Source of the DNA: Stieleria tagensis
Lineage (GTDB): Bacteria; Planctomycetota; Planctomycetia; Pirellulales; Pirellulaceae
DNA length: 64,000 bases
NCBI RefSeq assembly: GCF_024129865.1
Contig: NZ_JAMYFE010000112.1
Coordinates: 1-64,000 of the forward strand
Direction: 5' to 3'
Numbering within the stretch: position 1 is the first letter of the stretch; each line of letters opens with the position of its first letter. Below the pieces are notes generated by a model. That model was not told the DNA's origin. It did not search any database and saw only the letters and a list, made by a program, of their open reading frames with translations. A program made the translations under genes and the position numbers. Below are positions 57,349 to 64,000 of the stretch, one piece after another.

Positions 57349-58263
57349 ATGCAATTGGGCTACGTTTCGGCGATCCTTCCCGACGCTGACTTAGAAACGG
57401 TTTTTAAAACCGCGGCAACCATCGGCTATGACTGCGTCGAAGTGATGTGCTGGCCGCCGGGCAAGGCCACGCGGCGCTATGCCGGGATCACGCATCTGGA
57501 CACCGAATCGTTGGATCAAGCGGCGGTCGATTCGATTTGGGAGTTGATGGAAGAAACGGGCGTCTCGATTAGCGGACTCGGATACTACCCCAACGCGCTG
57601 TCGCCCAATGAAGATGAATCTGCGCAGGCGGTTCGCCAAATTCGCAACGTCATCAAAGCCGCGGATCAACTGGACATTCGCACCATGACCACCTTTATCG
57701 GTCGCGATTGGAGCAAGAATGTCGACGACAATTGGCCGCGATTCCTCTCGATCTGGAAACCGATCATCGAGTTCGCCGAACAGCACAACGTGCGTGTGGC
57801 AATCGAGAATTGTCCCATGTTTTTTACCAACGATGAATGGCCGGGCGGTAAAAACCTGGCTCACTCGCCGGCCATTTGGCAGCGAATGTTTGCCGACATT
57901 CCCAGCGACCATTTTGGATTGAATTACGACCCGTCACACATGGTGTTCCAACAGATGGATTATCTGGCACCATTGAAAGAGTTTGCCGACAAACTCTTTC
58001 ACATTCATGCCAAAGACGTGCGTGTCGACCGTCAGCGGCTCGATCGTGTCGGGATATTGGCCAACCCTAACGAATATCACTCACCTAAATTGCCGGGGTT
58101 GGGCGATGTCGATTGGGGGCATTTCTTTTCGGCGCTGACCGACACCGGATACAACGGGCCGGTTTGTGTGGAAGTGGAAGATCGTGCTTACGAAGGGTCC
58201 GACGACGATGTATTGCGAGCGCTGCTGCAAAGCTTCAATTTTCTTCGCAAGTATGTCGTCTAA
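57349..58263 (+). CDS. Sugar-phosphate isomerase/epimerase (xylose isomerase-like TIM barrel)
   Basis: A 304-residue TIM-barrel enzyme of the AP endonuclease family 2 type. Typical metal-ligand blocks are [34 protein letters not shown] and [12 protein letters not shown], carrying Glu, Asp, His and Glu ligands of the active-site divalent metal. The family acts on keto or amino sugars, inositols and related compounds, and is very numerous in planctomycetes; the substrate cannot be told. ATG 57349 is favoured over an in-frame ATG at 57268 that overlaps the upstream gene. A paralogous gene follows at 58303. Confidence 0.88.
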   Translation: MQLGYVSAILPDADLETVFKTAATIGYDCVEVMCWPPGKATRRYAGITHLDTESLDQAAVDSIWELMEETGVSISGLGYYPNALSPNEDESAQAVRQIRNVIKAADQLDIRTMTTFIGRDWSKNVDDNWPRFLSIWKPIIEFAEQHNVRVAIENCPMFFTNDEWPGGKNLAHSPAIWQRMFADIPSDHFGLNYDPSHMVFQQMDYLAPLKEFADKLFHIHAKDVRVDRQRLDRVGILANPNEYHSPKLPGLGDVDWGHFFSALTDTGYNGPVCVEVEDRAYEGSDDDVLRALLQSFNFLRKYVV

Positions 58264-58302
58264 TGATTTGGTTTCTCGCTTACTTTGAATGGACAATCGA
58301 AA

Positions 58303-59154
58303 ATGGATATTTGGCCAATTGGTGTGTTTGCGTCGGTCGACGCGGGATTGGGCGTGAAATGGGATGTGATCAAGGAACTCGGTGTACCGACGATCCAATT
58401 GCATGCACCGCACCCGTCCAAGCGTGATCAGGCGAACGCGGAAGCACTCAAAAAGCAGCTGGACGAAATGAACGTCCGCTGCACCGCCGTGTTTGGTGGG
58501 TTTGAGGGAGAGAGTTATGCCGACATTCCCACGGTGGCGGAAACCATTGGCTTAGTTCCGCCGGCGACCCGCCCCAGTCGGCTCGCCGAAATGTTTCAAA
58601 TTTCTGATTTTGCGAAGTGGCTGGGATGTGACACGGTTGCCCTGCACCTGGGATTCATTCCGCACGACACCAAAGACCCCCATTACGAACCGATTGTTGC
58701 GGCGACCTGTAAACTGTGCGACTACTGCAAATCCAATGGCCAGTTTCTGCATCTGGAAACCGGCCAAGAAACCGCCGAGGGGCTGCTGGAATTCATTGCG
58801 GCGGTGGGCGCTGATAACCTGAAGATTAACTTTGATCCGGCCAACATGATTCTGTATGGGACAGGCGAGCCGATCGAAGCCCTGCGCAGTTTGTCACACC
58901 ATGTACGCAGCGTGCACTGTAAAGACGGAACCTGGAGCAAGAAGCCGGGCGAGACCTGGGGCGCTGAAGTCCCGCTGGGTGAAGGCGATGTGAACATGCG
59001 CAAGTATCTTGAGACGCTACATGAGATCGGATACACCGGGCCGCTAACGATCGAGCGAGAAATTCCCGAGGACCCACTGCGGCAGAAGCAGGAAATCGGC
59101 GCTGCGATTGAGTTGCTCAGTCAGTTGCGTTCGGAATTTTGGGAAAGCGAATGA
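58303..59154 (+). CDS. Second sugar-phosphate isomerase/epimerase
   Basis: A 283-residue TIM-barrel protein of the same superfamily as its upstream neighbour but clearly distinct in sequence. It begins DIWPIGVFASVDAGLGVKWD, and the metal-binding blocks include FLHLETGQETAEGLL, KINFDPANMILYG, RSVHCKDGTWSKK and PLTIEREI. ATG 58303 is chosen; an earlier TTG at 58285 is less likely. The two genes are separated by 39 bases on one strand and probably act on related substrates or in successive steps of a sugar or polyol pathway (inference). Regulation unknown. Confidence 0.88.
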   Translation: MDIWPIGVFASVDAGLGVKWDVIKELGVPTIQLHAPHPSKRDQANAEALKKQLDEMNVRCTAVFGGFEGESYADIPTVAETIGLVPPATRPSRLAEMFQISDFAKWLGCDTVALHLGFIPHDTKDPHYEPIVAATCKLCDYCKSNGQFLHLETGQETAEGLLEFIAAVGADNLKINFDPANMILYGTGEPIEALRSLSHHVRSVHCKDGTWSKKPGETWGAEVPLGEGDVNMRKYLETLHEIGYTGPLTIEREIPEDPLRQKQEIGAAIELLSQLRSEFWESE

Positions 59155-59157
59155 TCA

Positions 59158-59180
59158 CGCCAGGGTTGCACCGGGCCTAC
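59158..59180. repeat. Degenerate single arm of the nested inverted repeat
   Basis: Starting 3 bases after the isomerase stop, this stretch reads CGCCAGGGTTGCACCGGGCC and then TAC. It differs from the arm at 10462-10483 by one inserted G and one substitution. No partner arm was seen. It lies between convergent genes, like the other copies, so it is probably a decayed member of the family. Confidence 0.6.
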
Positions 59181-59701
59181 GATTGGGCCGCTGCGGCGCG
59201 CATTTGTTCGCGCAGGGGCGCAATGATTTGTTGGGGCACGAACTTGGCCAACTGTTGATCATCATCACTGACGCTGGCAATTTGTTTCAGCAGCGAACTG
59301 CTGACGTGGCCGAACCGTTCGTCGGCCATCAGAAACACGGTCTCGATGTCTTCGTCGAGTTGACGATTGGCCATCATCATCGTGAATTCGCCGGCGATGT
59401 CCGTTAGCGGTCGGATGCCGCGAACCATCACGCGCGAGCCGAGCGAGCGAACAAAGTCGACGGCCAATCCGTCAAAGAATTCGACACTGATGTTTGACAG
59501 ATTGCCCGTCACCTGGCGGACCAGTTCACGACGCTGGTCCGGTGAAAACAGCGATCGTTTGTCCGCATTGATGCCGATCCCGATGACCAGTGAATCAAAT
59601 AGTCGACTGGCGCGATCAATGATGTGCATGTGGCCCAGCGTGATCGGGTCAAACGATCCGGTGTAAACGGCTATTCGCGCGCCCTGGTTGGTTGCACTCA
59701 T
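59177..59701 (-). CDS. coaD: Phosphopantetheine adenylyltransferase
   Basis: A 174-residue nucleotidyltransferase that makes dephospho-CoA from 4'-phosphopantetheine and ATP. The nucleotide-binding TGSFDPITLGH motif is at residues 14-24 with His24. VRGIRPLTDI binds substrate, and SSSLLKQIAS is the family C-terminal signature. Length is normal. It converges on the second isomerase gene, ends beside the degenerate repeat arm, and is followed upstream on the same strand by the class V aminotransferase gene at a 67-base distance. Confidence 0.96.
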   Translation of the reverse strand: MSATNQGARIAVYTGSFDPITLGHMHIIDRASRLFDSLVIGIGINADKRSLFSPDQRRELVRQVTGNLSNISVEFFDGLAVDFVRSLGSRVMVRGIRPLTDIAGEFTMMMANRQLDEDIETVFLMADERFGHVSSSLLKQIASVSDDDQQLAKFVPQQIIAPLREQMRAAAAQS

Positions 59702-59768
59702 GAAACTCGAATCGGGAATGGGGGGGAAGTGGCGTTGATGGTTTAATCGGAAACGGGGTCAGGAACCA

Positions 59769-60959
59769 CTAGCGCACCGAGGCGACGGCAGCGACCAATT
59801 GCTGCAGATCGGAGCTGTTATTGTACGCGTGGACGCCGGTGCGAATGCCACCACCTCGGCAGCTGACCACACATCCCTGGTCGATCAAGTGTTGCCGGAC
59901 CGTCGCCGGTTCGCGTCCAGGGACGTCAAAGGTCACGATTCCCGATCGATGTTCCGGCTGGGCATCCATTCGCGTCTGAATTCCGATTTCACCCAGCCGA
60001 TCAGCCATTTCCTGGACCAACCCCAAGACTCGATCGGCGATCGCGTCCGGGCCATGGGCTTCGCGGACGGCACTGAAGAGTTGCAAACTCGCGTCGAGTG
60101 CCGCGGCGCCGGACATGTTTGCCGATCCGGGTTCGAAACGGACGGCGGACTGCCGCAAATCCAACCGTGGTTGGTCGTAGTTGAACGTGTTGCGGACGCT
60201 GTTCCAACCGACGTTGCCGCAGCGAAGCGTCTGTAGATGGCGTTTGCGAATCATCGCCACCCCCATGCCTTCGGGGCCTAGCAGCCACTTGTGACCGTCA
60301 GCGGCCAAAAAATCGACATCTATTTTTCGCAGATCTAAATCAAAAATTCCCAATCCTTGGATGGCGTCGACAAACACCAAAACGTCAGATTCGTGGGCCC
60401 GCGCGACCAGAGATTCCAGATCGGCGCGGAATCCGCTGGCGTAGCCGACCCAAGACAACGCGATGATGCGCGTTGAATCATCGATTTGGGCAATCAGGTC
60501 GTCGACGACCACACGACCGTCGCGGCGGGGGACCACACGCACCTGCACGCCGCGTGATTGCTGGTTTTGCCAGGGGTACAGGTTGCTCGGAAATTCACCG
60601 TCGGGAACGATCAGATTGTCGCCCGGTTGCCAGGGAAATCCTTCGGCGACCAGGTTGATTCCGGTCGAAGTATTGGGAATCAGGCAGATTTCATCGCGTT
60701 CGGCCTGTAGCAGTTGTGCGAATCGTGTCCGCAGATCGTCTAGCCGGGCGGCCCACTGTGGCCACACGGTGTCCCCCTCGTGAGCGGCCTGGTCTGCGTA
60801 GGTTTGCAGCGCCACTGCAGCGGGATTGGACAGGGGGCCGACAGCCGCATGATCCAAATAAGCCCACTTTTGGGTCACCGGCATCTGGGATCGCCACCAC
60901 TGCCAGGGATCAGATTGCAAATCGGGTGTGGTCATGGTTTGAACGAATGAATGGGCCAT
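59769..60959 (-). CDS. Class V PLP-dependent aminotransferase
   Basis: A 396-residue fold-type I PLP enzyme of the cysteine desulfurase / isopenicillin N epimerase group. Key features are NTSTGINLVAEGF near the phosphate-binding region, VFVDAIQGLG, the PLP-binding Lys224 in AADGHKWLLGPEGMG, and FEPGSANMSGAAAL. The C-terminal region has ENR-type strands (HRSGIVTFDVPG). It may be a cysteine desulfurase-like or a kynureninase/selenocysteine lyase-like enzyme; the catalytic loop does not decide this by eye. It precedes coaD on the same strand. Confidence 0.88.
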   Translation of the reverse strand: MAHSFVQTMTTPDLQSDPWQWWRSQMPVTQKWAYLDHAAVGPLSNPAAVALQTYADQAAHEGDTVWPQWAARLDDLRTRFAQLLQAERDEICLIPNTSTGINLVAEGFPWQPGDNLIVPDGEFPSNLYPWQNQQSRGVQVRVVPRRDGRVVVDDLIAQIDDSTRIIALSWVGYASGFRADLESLVARAHESDVLVFVDAIQGLGIFDLDLRKIDVDFLAADGHKWLLGPEGMGVAMIRKRHLQTLRCGNVGWNSVRNTFNYDQPRLDLRQSAVRFEPGSANMSGAAALDASLQLFSAVREAHGPDAIADRVLGLVQEMADRLGEIGIQTRMDAQPEHRSGIVTFDVPGREPATVRQHLIDQGCVVSCRGGGIRTGVHAYNNSSDLQQLVAAVASVR

Positions 60960-61165
60960 TTAGGACTAGCGGGGCGCCCCTCTAAGCTGAATTTGCAGAA
61001 AAATTGACCAAATGCCCGACCAGAGTCGATCACGGTAAACTAGCGATATAGCGTAGGCTTGGGAAACACCGCCCTTGGTAACTATACTGCGGCCCTTTCC
61101 CGGCTGCGATCCGACTTTGCCGCTCGCCATTTTCCGTTCACCCGTTTGTTTCCGAGGTTTAATTG

Positions 61166-61369
61166 ATGCCCAAGGCACTTTGTCTCTTCAGCCTTGTCGC
61201 GTCGATTCTGGTCGTCTGTTTGTTTGTCCTAGACGCGATTGCACTGCTGTTCGGGCTTTCGAACTTCGCCATTCTGGGTGCGGCAAGCTTGATGATGGAT
61301 ATCACGTTCGCGATTTTAGGTGGAATCCTGGTTTATCTCAGTTGGTCCACCTATCGGGAGCAGCGATAA
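61166..61369 (+). CDS. Small two-TM membrane protein
   Basis: A 67-residue protein with two hydrophobic segments (LCLFSLVASILVVCLFVLDAIALL and MMDITFAILGGILVYLSW) and a short charged tail. GAGGT at 61153-61157 is a good ribosome site for the ATG at 61166. No family is recognised. It lies 111 bases upstream of the permease gene on the same strand and could be cotranscribed. Confidence 0.75.
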   Translation: MPKALCLFSLVASILVVCLFVLDAIALLFGLSNFAILGAASLMMDITFAILGGILVYLSWSTYREQR

Positions 61370-61480
61370 AACGGCTTTGATCTTGCGTTGTGCGACGACC
61401 AGCTGGGATGCTGCGGCGACGTTTTTGCCCGTCGCCAACTCTCTCGACTCGATCGACCCGTTCGGAAAGGTCAACGCCCT

Positions 61481-62623
61481 GTGACGCAGATCGACCGCTA
61501 CATTCTGGTTCTTTTTCTCCGCACGTTTGCGGTCTGTTTCGCCTCCCTGTCAGGAATCGTTGTGGTGTTCCATGCGTTCACCAACATGAGCGATTTGATG
61601 GAATTGGCCGATTCTCGCGGTGTCAGCATCTCTCTGGTGATGTTCGAACATTACGGCCCCTATCTGCTGCTGCTGTTCGACTGGACCGGCGCCATCATCG
61701 CTTTGATGGCATTGCTGTTTGTTGTCGGCTGGTTGCGACGGACCGGCGAACTGACGGCGACCCTGTCGGCGGGGATTTCGCATGGGCGGATCTTTCGTTC
61801 GATGATTCTGGCGGCCCTGGCGTTGGTGCTCGTGCAATTAGCCAGTCGTGAACTGTTGTTGCCATCCATGCGTGACGCGCTGTCGTTGAAAAGCAAAGAT
61901 CTCAGCGGTGACGCGCCACAGCCGATCCTGCCGAGTTACGACAAGATCAGCGGCATCCTGTTGGAGGGAGAATCGATTCGCCCCCGCAGCAAAGTCATCG
62001 TTCACCCCAGTTTTCGCCTCGACGGCGACTATCCGGGGTTCGGTGATGCGCTGGTCGCTGAATCAGCCGAGTGGTTGCCCGCCAGCATCCAACATGCCGA
62101 AGGCTATTTGATGCAGCAGGTGGAGTTTCCCGAGCAGATCGACCAGCTCCCGTCGACCGGGACCGCGGATCGCTTGGTGCTGACCACGTCCATGGACCAT
62201 GACTGGGTGAAACCGGGGCAATGTTTTGTGGCAACGCCGGTCAACGCGGAAATCCTGCAAACCGACCAATCGTCGACACGCCTTTGCAGCAGTTGGAACC
62301 TGTACAAGCGACTGCGCAACCCTGCGGTCCACAACTCGATGGCCACGACGATGTTGTTGCACGAGCGAATCATGCGTGTGCCGCTCGATTTTTCATTGTT
62401 CCTGTTGGGGTTGCCGTTGGTGATCAATCAACGTGGCCGCAACCTGTTCACGATGATCGGGGCCGCGATCGGAATGGTGATGCTGTTCTTTATTTTAAAA
62501 ACCGCCGGCAGCGCACTTGGTGGGGCCGGCTATCTGCTGTCACCCCCGGTGGCGGCTTGGATGCCGATGATCGTGCTTGGTCCGCTGGCTTACATGCGAT
62601 TGCGTGAAGTCGAAACGCTATGA
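61481..62623 (+). CDS. LptF/LptG (YjgP/YjgQ)-family permease
   Basis: A 380-residue membrane protein. The N-terminal half has two or three membrane helices (LVLFLRTFAVCFASLSGIVVVF, LLLLFDWTGAIIALMALLFVV), a soluble periplasmic beta-rich domain lies in the middle, and three helices close it (LPLVINQRGRNLFTMIGAAIGMVMLFFILKTA, GYLLSPPVAAWMPMIVLGP). This is the LptF/LptG layout of the lipopolysaccharide-export ABC transporter. GTG at 61481 with GGAAAGG upstream is the likely start; the frame runs to 61388. Only one of the two partner genes is here. Its stop overlaps the glycosyltransferase start as ATGA. Confidence 0.88.
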   Translation: MTQIDRYILVLFLRTFAVCFASLSGIVVVFHAFTNMSDLMELADSRGVSISLVMFEHYGPYLLLLFDWTGAIIALMALLFVVGWLRRTGELTATLSAGISHGRIFRSMILAALALVLVQLASRELLLPSMRDALSLKSKDLSGDAPQPILPSYDKISGILLEGESIRPRSKVIVHPSFRLDGDYPGFGDALVAESAEWLPASIQHAEGYLMQQVEFPEQIDQLPSTGTADRLVLTTSMDHDWVKPGQCFVATPVNAEILQTDQSSTRLCSSWNLYKRLRNPAVHNSMATTMLLHERIMRVPLDFSLFLLGLPLVINQRGRNLFTMIGAAIGMVMLFFILKTAGSALGGAGYLLSPPVAAWMPMIVLGPLAYMRLREVETL

Positions 62624-63357
62624 CGCCGGTGGATGTGTCGGTCATCATTCCGGCCATTGACGAAGCTGCGAATCTGCCTGCTGCGATCCAATCGGCGCTG
62701 GCCAACGGTGCCGGAGAAGTCATTGTGTGTGACGGTGGCAGCCGTGACGCGACACGGCAACTGGCTCAGCAGGCCGGGGCCAAGGTGATTGAGAGCGAAC
62801 GCGGTCGCGGGACCCAGCTTCGCCAAGGCGCCCAGTTTGCGTCAGGAGCAATGTTGTTGTTCCTGCACGCTGACAATCGCCTGGATGACGGCTGCCTAAA
62901 CGAACTCTGTCGCTGCGTCCGCTTGCGCGGCACGGCCGAGCAGGGGCAGTGCGCTGGGTCGGAGACAACGGTGGGTTCTCCACCGTCGCTTTTGTTGTGG
63001 GGCGGATTCCGCCAGCGGATTGATGCCACAGCCCTTGGTTTTCGCTTGTTGGAATGGGGCAATGCCTCCCGCATCCGCTATCGGGGGATGCCGTTTGGAG
63101 ATCAAGCGATGTTTGTCACACGACAGCTGTACGACCAGGTGGGCGGGTTTCAACCGCTGCCGTTGTTGGAAGACGTTGTATTGGCCCAATCGCTGCGGCG
63201 GATTTGTTGGCCGATCCTGGTTGATCACACGGTCCAGGTCGACGCCCGGCGATGGCAGAAGCGTGGGATTGTGCGTCAGACGCTGCGGAATTGGGGCATT
63301 CAACTGGCTCACTGGTCCGGCGTGTCGGAATCTCGCCTGGCCAGTTGGTACCGCTAA
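62620..63357 (+). CDS. Family 2 glycosyltransferase
   Basis: A 245-residue GT2 enzyme. It opens DVSVIIPAIDEAANLPAAIQ, has the nucleotide-sugar binding VCDGGSRDATRQLAQ, an Ala-Asp-Asn (HADNRLD) in place of the usual DxD-type motif, and GDQAMFVTRQLYDQVGGF followed by LPLLEDVVLAQ. These match the small bacterial rSAM/selenodomain-associated or TIGR04283-like GT2 subfamily. No membrane helices. The start overlaps the permease gene stop as ATGA, so a role in envelope glycan or lipid modification is plausible (inference). Confidence 0.9.
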   Translation: MTPVDVSVIIPAIDEAANLPAAIQSALANGAGEVIVCDGGSRDATRQLAQQAGAKVIESERGRGTQLRQGAQFASGAMLLFLHADNRLDDGCLNELCRCVRLRGTAEQGQCAGSETTVGSPPSLLLWGGFRQRIDATALGFRLLEWGNASRIRYRGMPFGDQAMFVTRQLYDQVGGFQPLPLLEDVVLAQSLRRICWPILVDHTVQVDARRWQKRGIVRQTLRNWGIQLAHWSGVSESRLASWYR

Positions 63358-63410
63358 CGCTGCGGACGCTACCGATTTCTGAGTTGAAATCCCTCCTAGA
63401 CCTTGCAGGG

Positions 63411-63713
63411 ATGGTCAGTGAATTTAGAATCGTAGATAGGTACGAGGGCACACGGTTGGTCATGCAGTGTTTGATCGGGACAAACACACCGCCGAATTTT
63501 GTCGCTCGACTATGCTGCGAGGTTACCGTTTTGCTTACTGAAGCCACCGTCGAAGAGATGTTCCGCAAGTTGATTAGCGACCCCAACCGTGGGGAAGCCA
63601 TTTTTGACAAAGCGGAGGACCTCCTCGATGAAGAGCTCCGGCCCGAGAGCCCATTGCGGCATCGGTTGAGCCAGGAGCTAGAGGAATTGCGAGAGTTGGC
63701 TGACAAGGCTTAA
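63411..63713 (+). CDS. Small hypothetical protein
   Basis: A 100-residue soluble protein of unknown function. The sequence ends in a strongly helical acidic tail (KAEDLLDEELRPESPLRHRLSQ then ELEELRELADKA). The ATG at 63411 is the first clear start; a longer frame to 63252 overlaps the glycosyltransferase gene and is rejected. It could be an orphan or a recent acquisition; no family is recognised. Confidence 0.55.
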   Translation: MVSEFRIVDRYEGTRLVMQCLIGTNTPPNFVARLCCEVTVLLTEATVEEMFRKLISDPNRGEAIFDKAEDLLDEELRPESPLRHRLSQELEELRELADKA

Positions 63714-63762
63714 GTACCTCTCTCGAGACACAGCACGCGGATCAGTTTCCGTAACAAACGAA

Positions 63763-63797
63763 AAAAGCCGCGACGGAATGATTCCGCCGCGGCTTTT
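63763..63797. terminator. Bidirectional rho-independent terminator
   Basis: AAAAGCCGCG(A/G)CGGAAT pairs with ATTCCGCCGCGGCTTTT across a short loop, with A-rich and T-rich flanks on the two sides. It lies between the rightward hypothetical gene and the leftward barrel gene and should stop both. It is the clearest terminator in the window. Confidence 0.85.
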
Positions 63798-63826
63798 CTC
63801 TTGCACCACGATGTCGTTTGAATCGT

Positions 63827-64000
63827 CTAGCGATTCAGTGTGATCCCGAATGTCCCACCGACCAGCAGCAAGTCTTGATCGGTGCTGCCACCGGGTAGGA
63901 ACGATGTCCCCGAGTCACCGCCACGCCACAGGCCGCGGGCCACATCGACCAGTTGGAAACCGCCACGGACACAGATCTGTTTGGTCAGCTGGTAACCCAG
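63827..64000 (-). CDS. C-terminal part of an outer-membrane beta-barrel (BBP7-like), partial
   Basis: Only the last 57 residues are in the window; the gene continues beyond the edge. The fragment reads LGYQLTKQICVRGGFQLVDVA then GLWRGGDSGTSFLPGGST and ends VGGTFGITLNR, alternating strands and turns typical of the planctomycete BBP7 outer-membrane barrel family. The stop is TAG at 63827-63829. The family name rests on a short stretch and is tentative. Confidence 0.55.
   Translation of the reverse strand: MGYQLTKQICVRGGFQLVDVARGLWRGGDSGTSFLPGGSTDQDLLLVGGTFGITLNR

Overview
The window looks like a planctomycete chromosome of the Pirellulaceae (Rhodopirellula/Blastopirellula-like) type. The indicators are a DUF1559 protein with a pseudopilin N-terminus, a PVC-type dehydrogenase/cytochrome c protein, an SHD1-domain secreted protein, a DUF1080 protein, a BBP7-like outer-membrane protein, and many long secreted TPR or hypothetical proteins. 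No rRNA, tRNA, CRISPR array, intact insertion sequence or prophage was recognised. Family assignments come from reading motifs; no database search was run.

Layout. 163-1566 (-): DUF4912 protein. 2204-10422 (+): complete F1Fo ATP synthase operon (atpZ-like, atpI-like, atpB, E, F, H, A, G, D, C), closed by a large nested inverted repeat. 10509-11216: secreted DUF1080 protein flanked on both sides by copies of that repeat. 11300-19174: two divergent operons of secreted or membrane TPR/hypothetical proteins. 19332-20279: malate dehydrogenase. 20424-21461 (-): NHL-repeat lipoprotein. 21627-24759 (+): tightly coupled chain of a YrdC/Sua5-arginine-phosphatase fusion, rpiB, a DNA polymerase III delta-prime gene and a DUF3750 gene, meeting thiL tail to tail. 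25751-28719: His-rich lipoprotein, DUF1559 protein, Rpn-family nuclease, then the remnant of a tyrosine recombinase. 29078-36799: PVC cytochrome, a 1182-residue protein that may be a PPi-type PEP carboxykinase, and an SHD1 protein. 37137-41487 (-): outer-membrane assembly locus in which BamA is split into a POTRA gene and a barrel gene. 41826-46054: lipid-kinase-like protein and the imuA-imuB mutagenesis pair. 46246-49067 (+): hypothetical, PDZ protein, mutY. 49141-50427: di-haem cytochrome c peroxidase. 50458-56608 (-): Hsp70-like protein, then VWA protein, sensor kinase and response regulator. 56829-59154 (+): hypothetical and two sugar-phosphate isomerase-like genes. 59177-60959 (-): coaD and a class V aminotransferase. 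61166-63713 (+): small membrane protein, LptF/LptG-like permease, glycosyltransferase, hypothetical. 63827-64000 (-): C-terminus of an outer-membrane barrel protein.

How the genes fit together. The ATP synthase operon and mdh are core energy metabolism. The BamA pair, the LptF/G-like permease, the glycosyltransferase and the barrel protein point to a Gram-negative-type envelope. holB, mutY and imuAB are replication and repair. The most unusual items are the split BamA, the YrdC-arginine-phosphatase fusion beside rpiB, the candidate PPi-PEPCK, the 83-nt imuA/imuB overlap, the nested palindromic repeat family, and the VWA-kinase-regulator operon.
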